Shown here: piece after piece, positions 1-5,252 of the stretch
Layout: every line of letters begins with the position of its first letter
Numbering within the stretch: the stretch's first letter is position 1
Origin: Bifidobacterium breve
GTDB taxonomy: Bacteria > Actinomycetota > Actinomycetes > UBA12327
Reading direction: 5' to 3'
Assembly: GCA_943332445.1 (NCBI GenBank)
Contig: CALQPL010000097.1
Location: forward strand, 1-5,252
Length of the DNA stretch: 5,252 nt
Translations under genes and position numbers: made by a program
Notes under the pieces: model-generated
Told to the model about the DNA's origin: nothing
Seen by the model: the letters and a program-made list of their open reading frames with translations, nothing else
The model's database searches: none

Positions 1-462
1 ATCGACGAAGTTGACACCGATGAAACCCACGCCAGCGATGTTCGCCCCTGGTCCCACCAGTCGCGTCTGGTAAATACCCCAGCCCGAGGGAAGAGCGGTC
101 GGTGTTCCGACGAGTCCATAGGTCGAAAGCCCTGTTCCGAAATTCACATTCGTGAAGTCAGCGCCGGTAATCGTGGCGAACCACATGCTCACCCCAGACA
201 GGTTTGCACCCGTGAAGTTCACGCCGCTTAAGTCCACGCCCTGCAAGTACGCATCGGTCAGATCACACCCACTCCAGTTGTCGCCAGACTGGGGAGCCGG
301 CGTCACCGTGTGCGGAACGGTGGGTGCGACGGTTGGGCACACCACTGCGGCCCGTGCCATCCCCTGTCCCAGCACCGACACCAGGCTCACACCGAGCAAC
401 AAGGCGACACACACTGAGAGGAACTTCTGAAAACGAGAACGCACAGACAAACCGGCGGGCAT
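1..462 (-). CDS. Exported pentapeptide-repeat protein, C-terminus cut off by window edge
   Basis: The frame is open from the ATG at 462 to base 1, giving 154 residues with no stop. The start is supported by an AAGGA ribosome site seven bases upstream. Residues 1-38 form a signal peptide: a basic n-region (R8, R10, K13), a hydrophobic core at 14-31 and an A-R-A cleavage site at 36-38. A short Pro/Thr/Val-rich linker follows. Residues 66-108 then carry tandem A(D/N)LxG-type pentapeptides (CDLTD, VDLSG, VNFTG, ANLSG, ADFTN, VNF), which in this family stack into a right-handed beta helix. A spacer with LPSGW (124-128) and LVGPGAN (135-141) leads into further pentapeptides, and the repeat set probably continues outside the window. 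The role is unknown. The signal peptide argues against the cytoplasmic gyrase-protecting (Qnr/MfpA) type. The gene lies 96 bases after pcrA on the same strand. Family assignment is firm; function is not. Confidence 0.88.
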   Translation of the reverse strand, partial: MPAGLSVRSRFQKFLSVCVALLLGVSLVSVLGQGMARAAVVCPTVAPTVPHTVTPAPQSGDNWSGCDLTDAYLQGVDLSGVNFTGANLSGVSMWFATITGADFTNVNFGTGLSTYGLVGTPTALPSGWGIYQTRLVGPGANIAGVGFIGVNFVD

Positions 463-469
463 GAACTAA

Positions 470-474
470 TCCTT
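470..474 (-). promoter_or_regulatory. Ribosome binding site of the pentapeptide-repeat gene
   Basis: AAGGA reads on the minus strand, seven bases before the ATG at 462. This fixes the start: an ATG at 479 is in a different frame and does not give the signal peptide or the pentapeptides. Confidence 0.7.
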
Positions 475-481
475 GTCATCG

Positions 482-500
482 CCCGCACTAGGTGCTCGGG
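482..500 (-). other. GC-rich imperfect hairpin between pcrA and the pentapeptide gene
   Basis: On the minus strand CCC, a two-base GA bulge, GCAC, a CTA loop, GTGC and GGG can fold into a seven-pair stem with one bulge. It lies 58 bases after the pcrA stop and just before the ribosome site of the next gene. No T-run follows, so it is not a classical intrinsic terminator. It could be a U-tract-less terminator, a leader structure, or chance in GC-rich DNA. Confidence 0.3.
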
Positions 501-509
501 ATAGATGCA

Positions 510-519
510 GGGTATACCC
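510..519. repeat. Perfect 10-base palindrome GGGTATACCC in the intergenic gap
   Basis: The sequence is fully self-complementary and lies 48 bases upstream of the pentapeptide gene start. It could be half of a small operator. Its minus-strand TATACC could also be a poor -10 box (final T missing), with a weak TTGG-containing -35 about 15 bases further upstream. Either role is a guess from position; a 10-base palindrome can occur by chance. Confidence 0.25.
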
Positions 520-558
520 GTGATCGTGTGCGCCAAACGCAACAATCCGAAGGTTTAC

Positions 559-2823
559 CTAGAGTTTTTGTACGGGTGCATAGCGAAGGAGCAGGCGCTT
601 CTCGCCGGTCGAGCCAAAGTCGACCGTGGCTTGTGCCCGATCTCCCTCACCCGAAACCGCAACCACCGTTCCTAACCCAAAACTGTCGTGCGTAACTCGA
701 TCTCCCGGCGCCAAGTCAAGAACAGGTTGCCCAGAACTGCGGCGAGCAGCTGGCGCAAACACTGATGGCGTGCGAGGCGGCACCGCCTTCCAACGATCGG
801 AGTGCGCCACCTCTGCTTCGCGTCGCCAATCCAGCAACTCGGTGGGGATTTCTTCAAGGAAACGGGATGCAAGGTTGTAATTGGGGGCACCCCACGTTGA
901 CCGCGACACAGCACGCGAGAGGTACAACCGTTGACGTGCACGCGTGAGCCCGACATAGGCCAGTCGACGTTCTTCTTGCAATTCGGCCGGATCATCCAGT
1001 GAACGGATGTGGGGGAAGACGCCATCTTCCATCGCGGTGAGGAACACGACGGGAAACTCCAGGCCTTTGGCCGTGTGCAGAGTCATCAATGTGACTACAC
1101 CGCCACCATCATCACCGTTGGGAATCGAATCTGCGTCCGCTACCAGCGACACCCGCTCCAAAAACTCGAACAGCGTGGCTGGCTCGTCATTGCTAGCAGC
1201 GGTTTCCTCGAACTCACGAGCCACGGCTTCGAGTTCGGCCAAGTTTTCGATGCGGGTCTCGTCCTGCGGATCCAACGAGGTCCGCAGTTCAGACAAATAG
1301 CCGGTCTGATCCAACACCGCTTCGAGAATCTCAGCCGGAGGGGTCTGGCTTTCCACAAGAATCTGCAAAACATCAAGAAGTTCGACGAAAGCTTGCATTT
1401 GAGTCCGAGCACGCGTGGCAAGACCGGGTGCTTCGTCGCAGCGACGCAGCGCTTCCCAGAAGGTAATGCGCTCGCGGCGCGACAAAGTCTCTACGGCCTC
1501 TTGAGCCTTGTCACCGATACCGCGTTTAGGCACGTTCAGGATGCGACGCAACGAGACTTCGTCTTGCGGGTTGGCCAAGATGCGCAAGTACGCCAACGCG
1601 TCACGGATTTCCTTGCGTTCGTAGAACCGCACACCACCCACGACGCGATAAGGCATGTCCGATCGAATGAAGACTTCCTCAAAAACGCGGGAAGCCGCAT
1701 TGGTCCGATAGAAAATTGCGACGTCGCACGGGCGAATTCCTTCGTTGCGGCCCAGTTCAACGATTTCCTCAGCGACGAAGCGCGCTTCGTCGTGTTCGTC
1801 ATCGCCGACGTAACCCACGATCTGCGCTCCGGCGCCCGCGTTAGACCACAACGTCTTGGGCGGACGGTTCGGATTCTGCGAGATCACGGCATTGGCAGCA
1901 CTCAGAATGTTTTGCGTTGAGCGGTAGTTCTGTTCCAACACAATCGTGGTGGCGTTGGGATAGTCCTGCTCAAATTGCAAGATGTTTCGAATCGTTGCGC
2001 CCCGAAATGCATAAATGGACTGATCCGAGTCGCCCACAACGCACAGTTCGGCTTGTGGAATCGGACCAACCGCCGGACCAACAAGTTCACGCACCAAGAC
2101 ATACTGCGCATGGTTGGTGTCTTGGTACTCGTCCACCAAAATGTGGCCAAACCTGCGCCGATAGGACTGAAGAACCTCAGGGAAAGCCTGCAGCAGGTTG
2201 ACGGTCAACATGATCAAGTCGTCAAAGTCCATTGCATTGGCTGAACGCAGTCGTCGTTGATACAAGGCGTAAGCCTGTGCAACGGTTTGCTCTTGGTGGC
2301 TCGTGGCTTGCGCTGCTGCGGCTTCGTAGTCAATGAGTTCGTTTTTGAAATTGCTGACCTGGTTCGAGAACGATCGCGGCGGGTAGCGTTTGGGGTCAAG
2401 ATCGAGTTCTCGGCACACCATCGTCATCAAGCGTTGCGAATCGGCTGAGTCATAAATCGAGAAGGACTTGGTGTAACCCAGGCGATCGGCTTCGGATCGC
2501 AAGATGCGTACGCAAGCCGAGTGAAAGGTGCTCACCCACATCGACTTAGCCTGCGGCCCGATGAGTTCAGCCACACGCTCTTTCATCTCGCCCGCGGCTT
2601 TGTTGGTGAACGTGATAGCCAGGAGCTCGCTTGGGCGCACACCACGCGCGCGAATCAGATGGGCGACCCGGTGCGTCAGCACTCGCGTTTTACCCGAGCC
2701 CGCTCCAGCCACGATGAGGAGCGGGGTCCCCGCATGAACCACTGCTGCACGCTGAGGGTCGTTAAGTCCAGTCAGCAGATCTGATTCAGCCTCATCGGCT
2801 GGGTCAGGAAACAGAGTGGACAT
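559..2823 (-). CDS. pcrA: ATP-dependent 3'-5' DNA helicase PcrA/UvrD1 (superfamily 1A)
   Basis: A complete 754-residue protein, normal length for actinobacterial UvrD1/PcrA. This cytoplasmic helicase unwinds DNA from 3' tails in nucleotide excision repair, replication restart and clearing of stalled complexes. All SF1A motifs are intact and in order: Q motif GLNDPQR (19-25), Walker A AGAGSGKT (39-46), Ia TFTNKAAGEM (71-80), Ib TFHSACVRILR (99-109), Walker B DEYQDT (231-236), III GDSDQSIYAFRGA (264-276), IV QNYRST (298-303), V TLHTAKGLEFP (581-591), VI ERRLAYVGLTRAR (618-630). The 2B domain spans about 386-554. A linker (661-705) joins the C-terminal Tudor-like module GDRVTHDSFGLGTV (707-720 onward), known in PcrA/UvrD to contact RNA polymerase. 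The ATG at 2823 is the only sensible start: a TAA lies six codons upstream in frame and the Q motif begins 18 residues in. It follows the secreted-protein gene by 34 bases. No clear U-rich terminator follows the stop. The gene may be transcribed from its own leaderless start. Confidence 0.97.
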   Translation of the reverse strand: MSTLFPDPADEAESDLLTGLNDPQRAAVVHAGTPLLIVAGAGSGKTRVLTHRVAHLIRARGVRPSELLAITFTNKAAGEMKERVAELIGPQAKSMWVSTFHSACVRILRSEADRLGYTKSFSIYDSADSQRLMTMVCRELDLDPKRYPPRSFSNQVSNFKNELIDYEAAAAQATSHQEQTVAQAYALYQRRLRSANAMDFDDLIMLTVNLLQAFPEVLQSYRRRFGHILVDEYQDTNHAQYVLVRELVGPAVGPIPQAELCVVGDSDQSIYAFRGATIRNILQFEQDYPNATTIVLEQNYRSTQNILSAANAVISQNPNRPPKTLWSNAGAGAQIVGYVGDDEHDEARFVAEEIVELGRNEGIRPCDVAIFYRTNAASRVFEEVFIRSDMPYRVVGGVRFYERKEIRDALAYLRILANPQDEVSLRRILNVPKRGIGDKAQEAVETLSRRERITFWEALRRCDEAPGLATRARTQMQAFVELLDVLQILVESQTPPAEILEAVLDQTGYLSELRTSLDPQDETRIENLAELEAVAREFEETAASNDEPATLFEFLERVSLVADADSIPNGDDGGGVVTLMTLHTAKGLEFPVVFLTAMEDGVFPHIRSLDDPAELQEERRLAYVGLTRARQRLYLSRAVSRSTWGAPNYNLASRFLEEIPTELLDWRREAEVAHSDRWKAVPPRTPSVFAPAARRSSGQPVLDLAPGDRVTHDSFGLGTVVAVSGEGDRAQATVDFGSTGEKRLLLRYAPVQKL

Positions 2824-2835
2824 CCCCTGATCTTA
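2824..2835 (-). promoter_or_regulatory. Candidate -10 box and abutting purine tract of pcrA (possible leaderless start)
   Basis: TAAGAT (2835-2830) fits the TANNNT -10 pattern and ends six bases before the A of the pcrA ATG, the spacing expected if transcription starts at the start codon. No convincing -35 is seen 16-18 bases upstream, which is common for actinobacterial leaderless promoters. The only Shine-Dalgarno-like run, AGGGG (2828-2824), touches the ATG with no spacer, which is too close for a normal ribosome site. Position and motif support this; there is no transcript evidence. Confidence 0.4.
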
Positions 2836-2857
2836 TGAGAACAACCGACAGAGGCGA

Positions 2858-5252
2858 TCAGCGAACGGTGACTTGAACTATCGCCGACTTGGCCGGGCGC
2901 AGTTCACAAAACCCTAGAGAGCAATTGTTGCTGGCTTTATACGCTCGGAATTGGCGCAACCCACGCTTCTTGACGACCACCGGATAGGAGTACGCACCCG
3001 TTGACTGAACCGTTGCTAGACCCAAGGTCTTCCACAGACCCAAGCTGAGCACCTGCACTTTGACCTGCGAGCCCACGAGCGTGGGAGCGACCTTTCCCGT
3101 GAAGGTGATCTTTGAACCACTGCGAACGCTGGTTCGCGAAGACGCCATCGTCACCGCATAGCGTTGCGCCGCGCGAACCACTAGGGGCTTAGTAGCAAAC
3201 GACTTCAGCGTGCACCCCAGAGGCGAACAACTGCTGGCGCCCTTGTACACGCGATACGAATGCGAACCATAAGTCTTCACCGGAACGACAACACTGAATT
3301 GTCCGTTCGGTGCGATCCGGGAGGTGCCTACCTTGACCCACTTGCCGGCTTTGAGTTCCTGTAAAGCAACTGATCCACCCGCCGTCAACGCCAACGGCCG
3401 GACTCGACCAGTAATCGTGGGCTGCGCGGGGACCAAAACAGTGGGAGCTGAGAGTGCCGAACTGACCACATACTGAGTAGTTACTGGAGTCCACCAGCCC
3501 ACAACGTCGGCTCGGAAATTGCTACTGCCGGTGAGTCCAGTCAAGGAGACTTTGCCATTGGCCCCAATCGGTGCGACCACGTATTGCGCCATGGATGCGG
3601 CCGTGGGAACACTGACTTGATATCCACTGCTGGCTAGAGCAGTGGTGGATTTGAATCGAGCGGCAGTTCCGGTATCTGGATCAATGGCCAAGACTTGGAG
3701 CGCCACCGCTTTCGCATTAACCGGGATGCCGAGCTGGTTGGCCACCGCAAATGTCACACTGCGGCCGGATGTCACTCGGCCCGAAGCACCCAGTCCCGTG
3801 GTGGTGTCCAAGATCCGTTTCGGTTTAGTTCCGGTATGACCCAGTCCGGACGTTCCATACCAACCATTGATGTCAACGGTTACTTGAACGGCAGAGACGG
3901 TATTGACGTTCTTGATAACGATAGTTCCATCTCTGCGCGAAGCCGTAATGACGGAACTAGAAATGCGCGCATTGGCTCGATAAGAAACCACATCAGTAAT
4001 CGACTCAGCGGCTCCGGCTGGATACACCCGTAACGTTCCGCTCTTGGTTGCACCCGACGTCGCCACCGTTAAGACAAACGCTCCAGACCCATCCGCAGGT
4101 ACACCGTTGCGGCCGCCGAACTTGATCGTCTTGGTTGAATTGGCAGGGATAGAAACATTGGTTACTACCCGCCGAGGCTCAGTGGGATTGAACAACATGC
4201 CGCCGTACTGCTGGTAGTACCCCAAGACATCGGCGCTGATCCATTGCGCACCCAAACTCGTGGCCAAGGAAATCTTGCCATCTAGACCCAAAGGCACAAC
4301 CAAAGTCGATCGCGTTGAACCACCTGCAGCAACCTTCATTGCCACGGACGGAGTTCGCGTTCCCCCACTAGGCCAGAGGTACACCGAGGAGGGGGCATTA
4401 GTTTTGGTGCGCACCGAGAGAGCTACGGCACTGGCACCGGTGGCAGGAACCCCACCGCGGCCAGCAACTTGGACTTCCATTTGCTGTCCCGCACTGGTGT
4501 TACTGGTGAATTCCAGTCGACACTTCTTCGCGCTGGCCACTCCGAGGCCTCGTAGCGAATCAAGAACACGAACCGGAGTCAATGGAACAAACTGTTGGCC
4601 CTTTTGCACAGGGGCCGCAGCACCTGCACTGTCAATGGCACCACATGGTGCGCCCGAATCCAACACTTGTCCGGTGTAAAACGATGTTGCGGCCATCGCA
4701 CCATCCCACGTGAAGGAAATATGCACGTGGTCCCGGTGACACTCGGTGTCATTGCTTGTTGACGGTCGCGTTGAACAACTCTTGTATTCGGTCCATCCTC
4801 GGCCTGGATCGTAGGCTCGCCAAATCTTGTTGTTCCAAATGATGTACATCACGCCGATCCGGCGTGCCATGGCGATCTTGTTCCCATACTGATCGCTCTT
4901 TTTTAGCCAAGCGATAAAACTGTCAGCCGTCGCCTTTTGGTCCACCTTGCGAACGCTGATCATCCAGTCGAGAGCTCGACCTTCATGGTGCTCGCTGAGT
5001 CCGGCACACCCATACCGAGGGATATAAATAACACGGTCGCCATAGGTCTTGAGCAAGAGTTTTTTGATGGCCACCACACCCGGGCGAGGGATCGGGTCAC
5101 AAATCTTTTGCGAAAAATATTCAGACTGCGGTTCGATCACCTTCGTGAACGCGCGCGTAACAGGACTCGGTGGGGCGGCCTGTGTGGCTAGTGGTTGAGC
5201 CACAAGGAAGCTGACACCGAGCCCGAGGAGGACCAGCCATCTGGTCGCGCGC
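2858..5252 (-). CDS. Secreted M15/LAS-like metallopeptidase with beta-repeat and Ig-like tail, 5' end outside window
   Basis: The frame stays open to the window edge, so at least 797 residues are encoded. Numbering here starts at the GTG at 5203, which is not the likely start because signal-peptide codons continue upstream of it. Residues 24-178 resemble D-Ala-D-Ala peptidase-like (M15, ARB_07466-type) domains. They contain SxHxxGxAxD as SEHHEGRALD (70-79; H72 and D79 as probable zinc ligands) and HRDHVHIS (156-163; H159/H161, an HxH pair). Four cysteines (35, 66, 143, 155) could form disulfides. Three beta-rich repeats follow (204-331, 334-449, 455-573), then two Ig-like repeats (578-676, 680-781). 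There is no LPXTG signal or C-terminal membrane segment, so the protein is probably released or bound to the envelope non-covalently. Peptidoglycan peptide cleavage is the likely activity, inferred from fold motifs only; substrate and activity are unproven. A non-catalytic binding role is possible. Confidence 0.85.
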   Translation of the reverse strand, partial: RATRWLVLLGLGVSFLVAQPLATQAAPPSPVTRAFTKVIEPQSEYFSQKICDPIPRPGVVAIKKLLLKTYGDRVIYIPRYGCAGLSEHHEGRALDWMISVRKVDQKATADSFIAWLKKSDQYGNKIAMARRIGVMYIIWNNKIWRAYDPGRGWTEYKSCSTRPSTSNDTECHRDHVHISFTWDGAMAATSFYTGQVLDSGAPCGAIDSAGAAAPVQKGQQFVPLTPVRVLDSLRGLGVASAKKCRLEFTSNTSAGQQMEVQVAGRGGVPATGASAVALSVRTKTNAPSSVYLWPSGGTRTPSVAMKVAAGGSTRSTLVVPLGLDGKISLATSLGAQWISADVLGYYQQYGGMLFNPTEPRRVVTNVSIPANSTKTIKFGGRNGVPADGSGAFVLTVATSGATKSGTLRVYPAGAAESITDVVSYRANARISSSVITASRRDGTIVIKNVNTVSAVQVTVDINGWYGTSGLGHTGTKPKRILDTTTGLGASGRVTSGRSVTFAVANQLGIPVNAKAVALQVLAIDPDTGTAARFKSTTALASSGYQVSVPTAASMAQYVVAPIGANGKVSLTGLTGSSNFRADVVGWWTPVTTQYVVSSALSAPTVLVPAQPTITGRVRPLALTAGGSVALQELKAGKWVKVGTSRIAPNGQFSVVVPVKTYGSHSYRVYKGASSCSPLGCTLKSFATKPLVVRAAQRYAVTMASSRTSVRSGSKITFTGKVAPTLVGSQVKVQVLSLGLWKTLGLATVQSTGAYSYPVVVKKRGLRQFRAYKASNNCSLGFCELRPAKSAIVQVTVR
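2861..3166 (-). repeat. Ig-like tail repeat B with CX4C loop
   Basis: This encodes residues 680-781, the extreme C-terminus. ITFTGKVAP, VKVQVLSLGLWKTLGLA, GAYSYPVVVKKRGLRQFRAYK and the loop C761-SLGF-C766 match repeat A in order and spacing. The protein ends a few residues after the last strand, with no sorting signal. Confidence 0.65.
3176..3472 (-). repeat. Ig-like tail repeat A with CX4C loop
   Basis: This encodes residues 578-676. The pattern is a Gly-Arg-Val strand (ITGRVRP), VALQELKAGKWVKVGTS, NGQFSVVVPVKTYGSHSYRV, then a loop with C659 and C664 (CSPLGC) and a closing strand. It aligns with the next copy over its whole length. The fold assignment is by pattern only. Confidence 0.65.
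3485..3841 (-). repeat. Beta-rich repeat 3 of the secreted protein
   Basis: This encodes residues 455-573. It has PKRILDTTTGLG, NQLGIPVNAKAVALQV, VAPIGANGKVSL and ADVVGWW, matching repeat 1 box for box. It is the last copy before the Ig-like tail. Confidence 0.72.
3857..4204 (-). repeat. Beta-rich repeat 2 of the secreted protein (degenerate front)
   Basis: This encodes residues 334-449. It keeps GGRNGVPADGSGAFVLTV and the closing VDINGWYG. The opening 'RVLDT..GLG' box is reduced to RRVVTNV, with the Asp and the Gly-Leu-Gly lost, so this copy is shorter at its start. Confidence 0.65.
4211..4594 (-). repeat. Beta-rich repeat 1 of the secreted protein
   Basis: This encodes residues 204-331. 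It opens with FVPLTPVRVLDS, passes through VAGRGGVPATGASAVAL and VVPLGLDGKISL, and closes with ADVLGYY. This is the classic order of a repeat found in many exported actinobacterial proteins. An insertion with C228 lengthens its front part relative to the other two copies. Confidence 0.75.
5177..5251 (-). other. Signal peptide coding segment of the secreted peptidase-like protein (partial)
   Basis: Reading in frame upstream of 5203 gives RATRWLVLLGLGVSFL, then VAQPLATQA and APPSP. This is a basic residue cluster, a hydrophobic core and a small-residue cleavage region, i.e. a Sec-type signal peptide. Cleavage is most likely after residue 9 or 10 of the GTG-based numbering (ATQA/A). The n-region and start codon lie outside the window. 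Confidence 0.8.

Noticed and set aside
11..16. TTGACA on the plus strand as a -35 promoter box
   Set aside because: No -10 box lies at suitable spacing and there is no plus-strand gene for it to serve. It is coding sequence of the pentapeptide gene.
152..430. 92-codon plus-strand frame opposite the pentapeptide gene
   Set aside because: Its periodic xxFTPLKSTP-like pattern is just the pentapeptide repeat read on the other strand. The minus strand has the signal peptide and ribosome site.
492..695. 67-codon plus-strand frame crossing the pcrA 3' end
   Set aside because: It overlaps the conserved C-terminal Tudor-like tail of pcrA, has no family resemblance, and has no clear ribosome site.
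1009..1920. 303-codon open frame on the plus strand opposite pcrA
   Set aside because: It lies wholly antisense to conserved helicase motifs, has no ribosome site I can support, and its protein shows no recognisable domain. Long antisense frames are expected opposite a codon-biased GC-rich gene.
2828..2860. TGATC/GATCA inverted repeat as a terminator between the secreted-protein gene and pcrA
   Set aside because: There are only five pairs with a loop of more than 20 bases and no T-run, too weak for a terminator.
5019..5028. AT-rich TATAAATAA on the plus strand
   Set aside because: It encodes part of the conserved VIYIPRYG stretch of the peptidase-like domain on the minus strand, and no plus-strand gene follows.

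Overview
The window looks like chromosomal DNA from an actinomycete-type bacterium of moderate GC (roughly mid to upper 50s per cent by eye). Three things suggest this: an Actinobacteria-style UvrD1/PcrA helicase with its C-terminal Tudor-like tail; a secreted protein built from the beta-rich 'VRVLDT...GRGGVPA...VVGYY' repeats that are common in exported actinobacterial proteins; and a pentapeptide-repeat protein with the actinobacterial 'LPSGW...LVGPGAN' spacer. No marker gene fixes the genus.

All three genes lie on the minus strand, so transcription runs from high to low coordinates. From 5252 down to 2858 is a large exported protein whose true start lies outside the window. It has a signal peptide, an M15/LAS-like zinc peptidase domain, three beta-rich repeats and two Ig-like repeats. 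After a 34-base gap comes the complete helicase gene pcrA/uvrD1 (2823 to 559). After a further 96-base gap comes the start of an exported pentapeptide-repeat protein (462 to 1), cut by the window edge.

There are no RNA genes, mobile elements, CRISPR arrays or attachment sites that I can support. The two intergenic gaps hold the only candidate regulatory sequence: a -10-like box placed as for a leaderless mRNA directly before pcrA, and a palindrome plus a GC-rich hairpin between pcrA and the pentapeptide gene.

The genes share a direction but show no obvious common pathway. Two are envelope or extracellular proteins and the one between them is a cytoplasmic DNA-repair helicase. The most unusual content is the modular secreted peptidase-like protein. 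I see no clear evidence of a new multi-gene system here.
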